Shown one piece after another: positions 17,364 to 26,059 of a DNA stretch of 64,000 bases. The stretch lies in NCBI GenBank assembly GCA_018064925.1, contig JAGHUH010000011.1, positions 1 to 64,000 on the forward strand, written 5' to 3'. The position numbers and the translations under genes are program-made. Each line of letters starts with the position of its first letter. Position 1 is the stretch's first letter. Source of the stretch: Candidatus Cacconaster stercorequi (GTDB lineage: Bacteria; Bacillota; Clostridia; Oscillospirales; Oscillospiraceae). The notes under the pieces were generated by a model. It was given only the letters and a program-made list of their open reading frames with translations, searched no databases and was not told where the DNA came from.

Positions 17364-18176
17364 TCAATATTGGTCAATATCTACCGGCTGTACCGTGCGG
17401 CTGACATCCTGCTGCAAAAACTGCGACGCCAGAAAGCCGAAATCCGCCGGCCGGTCGCTGGCATAAAATGCCGCCTCCCCTGCACGCTCCGGCGCCAGCA
17501 TATCGGTGCTCTTCAGCGTGCGTTTCAGCTCCCACGCCGCCTCGGCGCCGGCGTTGATGAGCTCTATTTCCGGACCCATAATCTGTCCAATGACCTCCGT
17601 CAGCAGCGGATAGTGGGTGCAGCCCAAAATCAGCGTGTCGATCCCGGTTTCCTTCAGCGGCTCCAGATACTCCCGCGCCACCGTTTCGATCACGGTATCA
17701 CCGGGACGATAGCGTCCGTTTTCCACCAGCGGCACAAACAGAGGACACGCCTTGCCGATGACCTCCACCTCCGGGTCGATGGTTCGAATGGTGCTCTCGT
17801 ATGTTCCGGAGCGCACCGATGCGGCTGTGGCGATCAGGCCCACCTTCTTGCTTTTCGTCAGCTTGACGGCGCGGCGGCAAGCCGGCTCCACCACGCCCAG
17901 AATGGGCAGTTCGTTTTCCTGCCGCAGCGTAGGCAGCGCCGTGGTGGACACGGTGCCGCAGGCCACCACGATGGCCTTGATGTCAAACGAGCGCAGGAAA
18001 TGCACATCCTGCCGGGCATATTTCAGCAGAATTTCCCGCGAACGCCCGCCATAGGGGACACGGGATGTATCCCCGAAGTATATAATGTTTTCAAAGGGCA
18101 AAATGCTCCGGATCTCCCGTACGGCTGTCAGGCCGCCCAGACCGGAATCAAATACGCCCACAGGTCTATTATCCAT
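17364..18176 (-). CDS. murI: Glutamate racemase
   Basis: Makes D-glutamate for peptidoglycan. 270 residues from the chosen start (MDNRPVGVFDSGLGG), which has GGAG 7 bases upstream. Both catalytic cysteines are visible: the first in VVACGTVST, where most enzymes read CNT, and the second in LGCTHYPLL. FGDTSRVPYG, the dimer and substrate loop, is intact. It is first gene of a cell-wall and translation operon with ywiB and argS, from a clear promoter. Confidence 0.96.
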   Translation of the reverse strand: MDNRPVGVFDSGLGGLTAVREIRSILPFENIIYFGDTSRVPYGGRSREILLKYARQDVHFLRSFDIKAIVVACGTVSTTALPTLRQENELPILGVVEPACRRAVKLTKSKKVGLIATAASVRSGTYESTIRTIDPEVEVIGKACPLFVPLVENGRYRPGDTVIETVAREYLEPLKETGIDTLILGCTHYPLLTEVIGQIMGPEIELINAGAEAAWELKRTLKSTDMLAPERAGEAAFYASDRPADFGFLASQFLQQDVSRTVQPVDIDQY

Positions 18177-18209
18177 AGCGATACTCCTCGCATTATCATT
18201 AACCTGTTT

Positions 18210-18238
18210 ATTATACAATGTAATATGCCGCTTCACAA
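18210..18238 (-). promoter_or_regulatory. murI-ywiB-argS promoter
   Basis: Minus strand: TTGTGA, 17-bp spacer, TATAAT, about 34 bp before murI. Confidence 0.82.
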
Positions 18239-18292
18239 GTAAATTTTATCATTCCCACCCACTTTTTTTCAGTGGTATTTTGTGCGCTGCCG

Positions 18293-18301
18293 TGATATAA
18301 T
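18293..18301 (+). promoter_or_regulatory. Extended -10 promoter of the 137-residue gene
   Basis: TGATATAAT: an extended -10 with no good -35, about 40 bp before the start at 18341. Confidence 0.55.
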
Positions 18302-18340
18302 GGCCGCAAAGCAAAACTTTTCTCCCACAGGAGGTGTCAC

Positions 18341-18754
18341 ATGGAGCTGAAGCTGACACAAAAGCAGTTCCGGCGTCTGCTGGATCTGGTCTATATCGGC
18401 AACTGGGTCTTGAACTCCACCCGGGGTGACGACCGCATCCGGGACTATGACAAGGTGGAGAGTCTGATATTTTCCCATTGTCTTACGCAGGATATGTCCG
18501 CTCTGACGGAGCTGTACGAGGGAGAGATCATCCCCTCCCGTGCCTTTGCCGAGGGCGGCATCCACGAGGCCATCATGGCCTATGAGGACGCCATCCTCTT
18601 TGAGATTCTGGCGCAGGAGCTGGCACTGCGGGATCTGAACGATCCACCCCTGACGCCGGAAAACTATAATGAGGTCATGGAGCGAACAAATGAGTACTTA
18701 GGTGAGTTCGAGCGCTACGGCACCGACCACATCACGGTAGATATCGAAGAATAA
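18341..18754 (+). CDS. Unrecognised 137-residue acidic protein
   Basis: A real gene: strong AGGAGG 7 bases upstream, an extended -10 promoter and a terminator immediately after. The protein is soluble, predicted mostly helical and acidic (clear in the C-terminal third, ending VDIEE), with no signal peptide, membrane helix or metal motif. I do not recognise the family. The neighbours (murI operon divergently, an FAD oxidoreductase convergently) give no functional clue. Confidence 0.8.
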   Translation: MELKLTQKQFRRLLDLVYIGNWVLNSTRGDDRIRDYDKVESLIFSHCLTQDMSALTELYEGEIIPSRAFAEGGIHEAIMAYEDAILFEILAQELALRDLNDPPLTPENYNEVMERTNEYLGEFERYGTDHITVDIEE

Positions 18755-18785
18755 AAAATGAAGGGCATACGCCCTTCATTTTTTA
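18755..18785. terminator. Bidirectional terminator
   Basis: A 12-bp stem (AAAATGAAGGGC/GCCCTTCATTTT) with a 4-base loop and A/T runs on both flanks. It ends the 137-residue gene and, from the other side, transcripts leaving the FAD oxidoreductase. Confidence 0.82.
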
Positions 18786-18969
18786 TTCTTATTCTCTTAT
18801 TTGCGTCCAAAATCTGATAATACTTTGTTCGCTGCAGCACCTGCATATCCGGCTGATCGTTGATCAGCACCTTGCCGAAGGTGCGCACCATGCTTTTCCC
18901 CGTAATCAGGTGATAACCGCTGCGCTTCCTGCGGTACCCGTGAGCGCCCTTTTAGGTATCTTTGGGCAT
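18786..18969 (-). pseudogene. Possible remnant of a small gene with an early stop
   Basis: Minus strand, 22 bp after the FAD oxidoreductase stop: AAGGA precedes an ATG (18969) that reads MPKDT and then a TAA at 18952-18954. The same frame continues open for about 60 codons (with segments GYHLITGKSMVRTFGK and VLINDQPDMQVLQ) into the terminator hairpin. The frame looks protein-like but matches no family I know. It may be a small gene killed by a nonsense change, or unused spacer DNA. Confidence 0.3.
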
Positions 18970-18991
18970 TTCCTTCTTTTCTACGCGCCGC

Positions 18992-20365
18992 TTATTTTGC
19001 GATCGCGGCAATGTGGCGCGCCACATACACGCCGCTGGCGCTGGCATGGCTCAGAGAATGGGTCACGCCGCTGCCGTCGCCGATGACGAACAGGCCGGGA
19101 TGGCAGGTCTCCAGATTTTCGGTAAGCTCCACTTCCATGTTATAGAACTTGACTTCCACGCCGTACAGCAGCGTGTCATCGTTGGCGGTACCGGGAGCGA
19201 TCTTATCCAGTGCGTAAATCATCTCGATGATGCCGTCCAGAATGCGCTTGGGCATCACAAGACTCAAATCGCCGGGGGTAGCAGCCAGCGTGGGGGTGAC
19301 AAAGCTCTCACCCAGACGCTTGGCCGTGGAGCGCTGACCGCGGATCAGATCACCGAAGCGCTGCACGATGACGCCGCCGCCCAGCATATTGCTCAAGCGC
19401 GCAATGCTCTCGCCGTAGCCGTTGGAATCCTTGAAGGGCTCGGAGAAATGCTTGGACACCAGCAGGGCAAAGTTGGTGTTCTCGGTGTGCAGGGCAGGAT
19501 CCTCATAGCTGTGGCCGTTGACGGTGACAATGCCGTTGGTGTTCTCATTGACCACCACGCCGTGGGGATTCATGCAGAAGGTACGCACCTTGTCCTGATA
19601 CCGCTTGGTGCGGTAGACGATCTTGCTCTCATAAAGCTCGTCGGTCAGGTGGGCAAACACCTGATGGGGCAGCTCCACGCGCACGCCAATATCCACACGG
19701 TTGGAGTGGGTGTTGATGTCCAGCTCGCGGCACACGGTTTCCATCCACTTGCTGCCGCTGCGACCCACGGAGATCACGCAGTAGGTGCCATCATAGCTCT
19801 CCTTTTCGGTGACAACACGGTAGCCGCCGTCGATCTTCTCCACGCGCTTCACCGGCGTGTCGAAATAGAGATCCATCTTGCCCTGCAGGTGGTTGAGCAG
19901 GTTCTCCAGCACCACATAGTTGATGTCGGTGCCCAGATGACGCACGCTGGCATCCAGCAGATGCAGGTCGTTCTCCAGACACAGCTTCTTGATGGGCGTG
20001 GCGCCGGTGGAGTAGAGATGCGTGCCCTCGCCGCCGTTTTTCATATTGATCTCGTCCACATAGTCCATCAGTTCCAGCGCCTGCTTCTTGCCGATGTACT
20101 CGTGCAGCGTGCCGCCGAACTGGTTGGTAATATTGTACTTGCCGTCAGAGAAGGCGCCGGCGCCGCCGAAGCCGTTCATAATAGCGCAGGTGGGGCACTT
20201 GATGCAGGACTTCACCTTGTCGCCGTCGATGGGACAGCGGCGCTTTGCCAGCGTATGGCCGGACTCAAACATGGCAATGCGCAGATCGGGTCTTTTCTCC
20301 AGCAGTTCATAGGCAGAGTAGATGCCGCCGGGGCCGCCGCCGATAATCAAAACATCATAAGTCAT
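18992..20365 (-). CDS. FAD-dependent oxidoreductase (COG2509-like)
   Basis: 457-residue flavoprotein. The Rossmann FAD-binding motif DVLIIGGGPGGIYSAYEL begins at residue 4. A Cys-rich stretch (RRCPIDGDKVKSCIKCPTC) near residue 45 is typical of a widespread, uncharacterised family of putative dehydrogenases. A second conserved block, FVIGDGSGVTHSLSHASASG, closes the FAD site near the C-terminus. The start has GGAGG 7 bases upstream; the longer frame is rejected. It has its own strong promoter. Substrate is unknown; the cysteines could coordinate a metal or act in redox. Confidence 0.88.
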   Translation of the reverse strand: MTYDVLIIGGGPGGIYSAYELLEKRPDLRIAMFESGHTLAKRRCPIDGDKVKSCIKCPTCAIMNGFGGAGAFSDGKYNITNQFGGTLHEYIGKKQALELMDYVDEINMKNGGEGTHLYSTGATPIKKLCLENDLHLLDASVRHLGTDINYVVLENLLNHLQGKMDLYFDTPVKRVEKIDGGYRVVTEKESYDGTYCVISVGRSGSKWMETVCRELDINTHSNRVDIGVRVELPHQVFAHLTDELYESKIVYRTKRYQDKVRTFCMNPHGVVVNENTNGIVTVNGHSYEDPALHTENTNFALLVSKHFSEPFKDSNGYGESIARLSNMLGGGVIVQRFGDLIRGQRSTAKRLGESFVTPTLAATPGDLSLVMPKRILDGIIEMIYALDKIAPGTANDDTLLYGVEVKFYNMEVELTENLETCHPGLFVIGDGSGVTHSLSHASASGVYVARHIAAIAK

Positions 20366-20399
20366 AAAGATACCTCCGTATCCATATTTTTTCATGTTA

Positions 20400-20428
20400 A
20401 TTATACAAGTTTCTCTGCGATATTTCAA
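20400..20428 (-). promoter_or_regulatory. Promoter of the FAD oxidoreductase
   Basis: Minus strand: TTGAAA, 17-bp spacer, TATAAT, about 35 bp before the start. Divergent from the thyA promoter. Confidence 0.8.
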
Positions 20429-20451
20429 TCCATTTATTTTTCGCTTTGCTA

Positions 20452-20480
20452 TTCCAAATGGATTCGTTTTGTAGTATACT
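20452..20480 (+). promoter_or_regulatory. Probable thyA-dfrA promoter
   Basis: TATACT at 20475-20480, with a weak TTCCAA 17 bp upstream, about 38 bp before thyA. Confidence 0.5.
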
Positions 20481-20517
20481 AAAGTTTAATATATAAAAAA
20501 TACAGGAGGGCGCTGCT

Positions 20518-21348
20518 ATGAGTCGTGCTGATGAAATTTTCAAGCAAAACTGTCTGGATATTCTGAATAACGGTGTCTGGGATACCGATCTCAATGTCCG
20601 TCCCCACTGGGACGACGGCACCCCTGCCCACACCGTGAAAAAATTCGGTATTGTCAACCGCTACAATCTGCAGGAGGAATTCCCCATTCTGACCCTGCGC
20701 CGCACCTATTTCAAGACCTGCATCGACGAGCTTTTGTGGATCTGGCAGCAGAAATCCAACAACATCAAGGATCTTCGCGGGCATATCTGGGATAGCTGGG
20801 CCGACGAAAACGGCTCCATCGGCAAGGCCTACGGCTATCAGCTGGGCGTGAAGCACCAGTACCCCGAGGGCGAGATGGATCAGGTGGATCGCGTACTGTA
20901 CGACCTGAAGCATAACCCCGCCTCCCGCCGCATCCTCACCAACATCTATAACTTCCAGGATCTGCACGAGATGGCGCTGTATCCCTGTGCCTACTCCATG
21001 ACCTTCAATGTGTCCGGCAACACGCTGAACGCCATCCTCAACCAGCGCAGCCAGGATATGCTGGCCGCCAACAACTGGAATGTGGTGCAATATAGCGTCT
21101 TGGTGCACATGATGGCACAGGCCGCAGGACTGCAGGCCGGTGAGCTGGTGCATGTCATCGCCGACTGCCACATCTACGACCGCCATGTGCCCATCATCGA
21201 AAAGATGCTGGAAAAGGACGGCCGCAGCGCCCCCAAGTTCCACATTGACGAGAGCGTCACCGACTTTTATCAGTTCACCCGTGACAGCTTCTCCCTGGAG
21301 GGCTACGATCCTCATCCCTTTGAAGACAAGATCCCTGTGGCGATTTAA
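20518..21348 (+). CDS. thyA: Thymidylate synthase
   Basis: Methylates dUMP to dTMP using methylene-tetrahydrofolate, producing dihydrofolate. 276 residues. The active-site cysteine lies in LYPCAYSM, and NQRSQDMLAANNWNVVQYS and HVIADCHIYDRH supply the dUMP- and folate-binding residues. AGGAGG lies close upstream. It is first in an operon with dihydrofolate reductase 12 bp downstream, a logical pair because DHFR recycles its folate product. Confidence 0.97.
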   Translation: MSRADEIFKQNCLDILNNGVWDTDLNVRPHWDDGTPAHTVKKFGIVNRYNLQEEFPILTLRRTYFKTCIDELLWIWQQKSNNIKDLRGHIWDSWADENGSIGKAYGYQLGVKHQYPEGEMDQVDRVLYDLKHNPASRRILTNIYNFQDLHEMALYPCAYSMTFNVSGNTLNAILNQRSQDMLAANNWNVVQYSVLVHMMAQAAGLQAGELVHVIADCHIYDRHVPIIEKMLEKDGRSAPKFHIDESVTDFYQFTRDSFSLEGYDPHPFEDKIPVAI

Positions 21349-21360
21349 GGAGGTTTTACC

Positions 21361-21933
21361 ATGCAAGCTATTGTCGCTGTATCCAACAACTGGGGCATCG
21401 GCAAGGACAACGAATTGCTGTTCCATATCCGGGCCGATCTGCAGCGCTTCAAGGAACTCACCACCGGTCACACCGTGGTCATGGGCCGCAAGACGCTGCA
21501 AAGTCTCCCCGGTCAGAAAGGACTGCCCGGCCGCCGCAACATCGTGCTGACCCACAATCCCGATTTCACCGCCCCCGATGTAGAAACGGTGTGTAACCCT
21601 CTGCAGGCGGTGTTTGCCTGCGGACTGGAGGATTTCTGCATCGGCGGCGAGAGCGTATACCGCGCCCTGCTCCCTGCCTGTGACCGGGTGTATGTCACCA
21701 AAGTTCTGGCCGACGCGGAGGCTGACGCGTTCTTCCCCGATCTGGACGATGATCCCCGCTGGCAGGTGGAACACTGCAGTGAGGTCATGGAGGAAAACGG
21801 TACGCGTTTCCAGTTTGTGGAATATGTCGCCTGCGAGGAGGACAATAGTATTCTTCCCGACTCATCCGAGGTTTCCACCGGCCCGACTCCCTTCGTGCCG
21901 CCGGCAGATTTCACCTCCTATCACGGCTTTTAA
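21361..21933 (+). CDS. dfrA: Dihydrofolate reductase
   Basis: Reduces dihydrofolate to tetrahydrofolate with NADPH. The core has IVAVSNNWGIGKDNELLFHI, the substrate and cofactor block VVMGRKTLQSLP and FCIGGESVY. At 190 residues it is about 30 longer than most bacterial enzymes: after the core ends near FQFVEYV, an acidic, Pro-rich tail finishes FTSYHGF. The tail is in frame with normal codon use, so it is not a sequencing fault; its role is unknown. Confidence 0.95.
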   Translation: MQAIVAVSNNWGIGKDNELLFHIRADLQRFKELTTGHTVVMGRKTLQSLPGQKGLPGRRNIVLTHNPDFTAPDVETVCNPLQAVFACGLEDFCIGGESVYRALLPACDRVYVTKVLADAEADAFFPDLDDDPRWQVEHCSEVMEENGTRFQFVEYVACEEDNSILPDSSEVSTGPTPFVPPADFTSYHGF

Positions 21934-21934
21934 A

Positions 21935-21976
21935 AAACACAGCGGAACGGTTGATCCCGTTCCGCTGTGTTTTTGT
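21935..21976. terminator. Bidirectional terminator between dfrA and the EamA gene
   Basis: A near-perfect stem of about 17 bp (arms begin AAAACACAGCGG) with a short loop, A-rich on the left and T-rich on the right. Confidence 0.85.
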
Positions 21977-21977
21977 G

Positions 21978-22850
21978 TCAGGTTTTCGCCATGCTTTTCG
22001 GTCGATAACACTCGGCAAAGGCGGCGCCGCCCAGAATACATACCGCGCCCACCATCTGCAGCGGTGTCATGATTTCCTGCAGGAAGATCATGGACAGCAC
22101 CACGCCGCTGAGCGGCTCCAGATAGCCCAGAATGGACACACTCTGCACCGGCAGGCGGCCAATGGCGGAAAAATAAAGATAACACCCCAGTCCCGTGTTG
22201 ATGATACCCAGCGTCAGCACCCACGGCCACGCCGGGCCGATGGTGGATACAAACCCGAAGCCCTGCTTGCACCCCACGAAGATCGCCACGGTCACAAAGG
22301 CGAAGGTCATCTCCCATGCTGTGTTCTCCAATCCCGTGATGTGGGCGGCCTTCTTGTTCAGCACGATCAGCGTGGCCATGGTCAGGCACGCCATGGCGCC
22401 GCAGAAAATGCCCCACGCGGAGTGACCCTCCACCACGATCTCGCCGTTGCAAAGCACCATGCCAACCAGCACTACCGCAAAGCCTAGCAGCTTGGACCAT
22501 GTCAGTTTTTCTCGGAACAGCACCGGCGAGAGCACCATCACCAGCGCCGGGCCGCAGTAGCAGGCCAGGATGCTTAAACCCACGCCGATCTGCTGAAAGG
22601 CCTCGTAGAGCGACAGCCAGTTCAGTCCCATCATGATGCCGCTGAGTGCCAGAAAGATGAACTCCTTCTTATACTGCCCCACGGTGGATTGTTGCTTCGT
22701 CAGGAAAAAGATGCTCCACAGCATCACGATACCGATGGCCGTGCGCATCAGCACGATCTCGTAGCTGTTCAGCGGAATGTGGCTGGCCACCACGCCGTTG
22801 GAGCCGAAAATCAGCAGTGCAATAATGTAGCGAAGGTAATACTGCTTCAT
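21978..22850 (-). CDS. EamA/DMT-family transporter
   Basis: 290-residue membrane protein with ten hydrophobic helices in two EamA repeats. The first repeat opens with the family-typical LLIFGSNGVVA and the second has SVSILGYLEPLSGVVLS. Members export metabolites such as amino acids or nucleobases; no substrate can be assigned. The start is the ATG at 22850; a GTG three codons upstream is possible. Single gene, convergent with dfrA and divergent from recG. Confidence 0.92.
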   Translation of the reverse strand: MKQYYLRYIIALLIFGSNGVVASHIPLNSYEIVLMRTAIGIVMLWSIFFLTKQQSTVGQYKKEFIFLALSGIMMGLNWLSLYEAFQQIGVGLSILACYCGPALVMVLSPVLFREKLTWSKLLGFAVVLVGMVLCNGEIVVEGHSAWGIFCGAMACLTMATLIVLNKKAAHITGLENTAWEMTFAFVTVAIFVGCKQGFGFVSTIGPAWPWVLTLGIINTGLGCYLYFSAIGRLPVQSVSILGYLEPLSGVVLSMIFLQEIMTPLQMVGAVCILGGAAFAECYRPKSMAKT

Positions 22851-22904
22851 GCTTCTCACCCTTTATCTGTCAGTTTTCCCCATTTTATCATGGGACGGCA
22901 CGCA

Positions 22905-22933
22905 TTGCAACGCCCCGGCGATTGTGATACAAT
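22905..22933 (+). promoter_or_regulatory. recG promoter
   Basis: TTGCAA, 17-bp spacer, TACAAT with an extended -10 TG. The start lies 28 bp downstream. Confidence 0.78.
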
Positions 22934-22961
22934 GAAAAAAACGCTAAAAGGAGGTCATCCC

Positions 22962-25016
22962 ATGGCGGAGCTTACCACCGATGTGCGCTATATCAAGGGA
23001 ATTGGCGAAAATCGCGCCAAGGCGCTGAATAAGCTGGGCATTTTTACCCTGCGGGATCTGATCTCCTACTTCCCCCGAGGCTATGAGGATCGCACCCTGA
23101 GCCGTCCCATCCGGGAGCTGGTGCCGGGGGAAAGTGCCTGCGTCCGCGCCATGATCGCCGCCGAGCCCACCGCCCACCGCATCCGCGGCGGCAAAATGCT
23201 GGTCAAAGCCCGCGCCGTGGACGAGAGCGGGACGCTGGACTTGGTATTTTTCAATCAGGAATACCGCAAAAACGGCCTCCACGCCGGGGAAACCTACATC
23301 TTTTTCGGTAAGGTAGAGGGCAATCTTCTCCGCCGCCAGATGGTCAATCCCATTCTGGAGCGGGAGGGGCAGCAGACCCTCACCGGGCGCATCATGCCCG
23401 TCTACCCCCTCACCGCCGGCATCAGCCAGCTGATCCTCAGCCGCGCCGTGCGGCAGGGATTGGACGCATGCCGGGAGCTGATGCCCGATTTTCTGCCCGA
23501 TGCGGTGCGGCGCGACCATCAGTTGTGTTATGTTAACTACGCCTACGAAAATGTTCACTTCCCCACCTCGCCGGAGGCGCTGGAGGTGGCACGGCGGCGG
23601 CTTGTTTTTGAAGAACTGTTTCTGCTGACCTGCGGCCTGTCGCTGCTGCGGCATCGGCGGCGCGATGTGAAGGGGCCTGCCTGTCAGGCATTAGCGCTGG
23701 CGGCGTTCTATGAAAAGCTGCCTTTTTCCCTGACCAACGCCCAGCGCCGCGCCATTGACGATGCGGTGCGGGATATGTGCTCCGGCCGCCCCATGAATCG
23801 CCTCTGTCAGGGCGATGTGGGCAGCGGCAAGACCATGGTGGCCGCCGCGTGCATCTGGTTTGCCGTGGAAAACGGCTGGCAGACGGCATTGATGGCACCC
23901 ACGGAAATTCTGGCTCGCCAACACTATGACAATCTATCCCCGCTGTTTGCCCGGTTCGGCATCCGCTGTGCCCTGCTCACCGGCTCTACACGAGCCAAGG
24001 AGCGGCGGGACATTCTGGCAGGTCTTGCTGACGGCACCATCGACCTGTGCATCGGTACCCACGCTCTGCTGACGGAGGATGTGCAGTACCGGAAGCTGGG
24101 TCTGGTCATCACCGATGAACAGCATCGCTTCGGCGTCAATCAGCGTGCCGCGCTGTCCCAGAAGGCGGAAAATCCCCATATGCTGGTGCTGTCTGCCACC
24201 CCCATTCCCCGGACGCTGGCGCTGGTGATCTACGGCGATCTGGATGTATCCGTCATCGACGAGCTGCCCCCCGGGCGGCAGAAGGTGGACACCTACGCCG
24301 TGGGGGAGAGCTACCGTGAGCGCATCAACGCCTTTTTGCGCCGTCAGGTGCAGGAGGGGCATCAGGTATTCATCGTCTGTCCCTTGGTGGGAGATGACGA
24401 GACCGTCCCTGACGAGCGCAAGGCCGTTACCGCCTATGCCAAAAAGCTGCAGGAGGAGATCTTCCCCGACCTTCGGGTGGCGGTACTCCACGGCAAGATG
24501 AAGCCAAAGGAAAAGGACGCCGTGATGGCTGCCTTCGCCGCAGGCGAAAGTGATATTTTGGTGTCCACCACAGTCATCGAGGTGGGCGTGGATGTCCCCA
24601 ATGCCAACACCATGGTGGTGGAGAACGCCGAGCAGTTCGGTCTTTCCCAGCTCCATCAGCTACGCGGCCGTGTGGGGCGCGGCAGCGCTAAAAGCTACTG
24701 CATTCTCTTGAGCCGTGATCCCACCGAGGAGGGCAAGCAGCGTCTGAAGGCGCTGACAAAGACCAATGACGGCTTCAAGATCTCCGAGGAGGACCTGCGT
24801 CTGCGGGGCCCCGGTGATTTCTTCGGGGCACGGCAGCACGGCCTGCCCAGCTTGAAGGTGGCGGACTTGAGCTGCGATATGCGCCTGCTGGACGAGGCAC
24901 AGCAGGCCGCCAAGGCGCTAATGGCCGCCGATCCGACGCTCTCCGATCCGGCGCACCGCATCCTGCGCCGGCGCATCTATGAGCTGTTTCAAGTCAACGC
25001 CGACAGTCTGAATTGA
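22962..25016 (+). CDS. recG: ATP-dependent DNA helicase RecG
   Basis: Remodels stalled replication forks and branched recombination intermediates. 684 residues: an N-terminal wedge/OB domain (about 60-150), helicase motif I (GDVGSGKT), the DEQH-type box ITDEQHRFGVNQR, motif III (LSATPIPRT) and the C-terminal TRG motif region. The start follows AAGGAGG by 8 bases; the very long upstream extension is antisense to the neighbour and is rejected. Monocistronic with a shared terminator. Confidence 0.97.
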   Translation: MAELTTDVRYIKGIGENRAKALNKLGIFTLRDLISYFPRGYEDRTLSRPIRELVPGESACVRAMIAAEPTAHRIRGGKMLVKARAVDESGTLDLVFFNQEYRKNGLHAGETYIFFGKVEGNLLRRQMVNPILEREGQQTLTGRIMPVYPLTAGISQLILSRAVRQGLDACRELMPDFLPDAVRRDHQLCYVNYAYENVHFPTSPEALEVARRRLVFEELFLLTCGLSLLRHRRRDVKGPACQALALAAFYEKLPFSLTNAQRRAIDDAVRDMCSGRPMNRLCQGDVGSGKTMVAAACIWFAVENGWQTALMAPTEILARQHYDNLSPLFARFGIRCALLTGSTRAKERRDILAGLADGTIDLCIGTHALLTEDVQYRKLGLVITDEQHRFGVNQRAALSQKAENPHMLVLSATPIPRTLALVIYGDLDVSVIDELPPGRQKVDTYAVGESYRERINAFLRRQVQEGHQVFIVCPLVGDDETVPDERKAVTAYAKKLQEEIFPDLRVAVLHGKMKPKEKDAVMAAFAAGESDILVSTTVIEVGVDVPNANTMVVENAEQFGLSQLHQLRGRVGRGSAKSYCILLSRDPTEEGKQRLKALTKTNDGFKISEEDLRLRGPGDFFGARQHGLPSLKVADLSCDMRLLDEAQQAAKALMAADPTLSDPAHRILRRRIYELFQVNADSLN

Positions 25017-25019
25017 ACA

Positions 25020-25054
25020 AAGAGAGTCCCGACAGCCATCGGGACTCTCTTTTG
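25020..25054. terminator. Bidirectional terminator between recG and nudC
   Basis: A 12-13-bp stem (AGAGAGTCCCGA and its complement, 6-base loop) flanked by A and T runs. Confidence 0.85.
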
Positions 25055-25055
25055 C

Positions 25056-25904
25056 TTATTTTTCCAAACCAAGACGGAAGCGTTCCATCATCTCCGCCGT
25101 CAGACTGATGTCATTCTCCCGGGAGGGAATCTCATCCCGCCCAAGCCACACACTCTCGCACAGCTCGTTGCGATCCAGCGTAATGTCCGCCTCGCCATCC
25201 AGCTCGCAGTAAAAGCCCACCAGCTGCGTATCGGTAAAGGCCCATGGCTGATTTTTATAGTAGCGGATGTTCTTGACCCGCAGGCCCACTTCCTCCATGA
25301 CCTCCCGGCGCACGGTATCCTCCAGCGTTTCGCCGATCTCCACAAAGCCGGCGATCAGCGCCCAGCCGCGGAACGGACGCCCGGCATAGCGGGTCACCAG
25401 CAGTTTGTCACCGTCCTTCACCGCCACGATCACCGCCGGGCAGATCTTGGGATACTCCGTCAGGCCGCATTTTGGGCATACCATGGCCCGCTCGGTTTTG
25501 CTGATCTCCGTCCTTGTACCGCAGCGCCCACAGAACTGCCGGCTGCGATACCAGCGATCCAGCTGTGCGCCGGTGATGGCGGTGAACGCCACCTCCATGG
25601 GCCGCACACTGCGGATCATCTGGAGCGATACATATTCCCATGAAGCGTCCGGCAGCTGTTCCTCCGCCGGGTCGGGGTCTGCCAGATAGCATCCGGCACC
25701 ATCCAACGCAAACAGGTGCATACACTTCTCCCGATCCGGCGCCAGCTCCGCCGGAAAATCGCTGAAATGCGGCAGCGCATAGCCGCCCTCCACCTTCCGC
25801 AGCAGCACCTTGCCCGGCAGATAGCACAGCGCCACATCGCCATCCTCGGGCCGCGCCAGACTGTATGACCGATCAAATCGGTGGGCGCCGATATCCTGAA
25901 TCAT
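25056..25904 (-). CDS. nudC: NAD(+) diphosphatase / RNA decapping NudC
   Basis: Nudix hydrolase that cleaves NADH and removes NAD caps from RNA 5' ends. 282 residues from the chosen start (MIQDIGAHRF). A four-Cys zinc ribbon (CGRCG...CPKCG) precedes the Nudix box (GFVEIGETLEDTVRREVMEE), followed by the subfamily motif NQPWAF (canonical SQPWPF), which identifies NADH-specific members. The longer upstream frame is rejected because it covers the promoter. Confidence 0.93.
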   Translation of the reverse strand: MIQDIGAHRFDRSYSLARPEDGDVALCYLPGKVLLRKVEGGYALPHFSDFPAELAPDREKCMHLFALDGAGCYLADPDPAEEQLPDASWEYVSLQMIRSVRPMEVAFTAITGAQLDRWYRSRQFCGRCGTRTEISKTERAMVCPKCGLTEYPKICPAVIVAVKDGDKLLVTRYAGRPFRGWALIAGFVEIGETLEDTVRREVMEEVGLRVKNIRYYKNQPWAFTDTQLVGFYCELDGEADITLDRNELCESVWLGRDEIPSRENDISLTAEMMERFRLGLEK

Positions 25905-25935
25905 GCAAACCCCTCTTTTCCTGTGATTTTGTATC

Positions 25936-25964
25936 ATTATACCCGTTTCCCGGTCAAAATACAA
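25936..25964 (-). promoter_or_regulatory. nudC promoter
   Basis: Minus strand: TTGTAT, 17-bp spacer, TATAAT, about 32 bp before nudC. Confidence 0.65.
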
Positions 25965-26020
25965 GTCCGCGCCCGGCGCGGCAAGCACACGACTTTCCGC
26001 TTTTCTTTTCCTCCGCGCCG

Positions 26021-26029
26021 TGCTACAAT
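26021..26029 (+). promoter_or_regulatory. Probable uvrC promoter (extended -10)
   Basis: TGCTACAAT with a weak TTTTCT 17 bp upstream; uvrC starts 30 bp later. Confidence 0.5.
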
Positions 26030-26059
26030 AGAGCCACGCACAACGAAGGAGGTGACGCC

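Noticed and set aside
18962..20482. 506-codon forward frame antisense to the FAD oxidoreductase
   Set aside because: The opposite strand carries a clear flavoprotein with promoter and ribosome site; this frame has neither.
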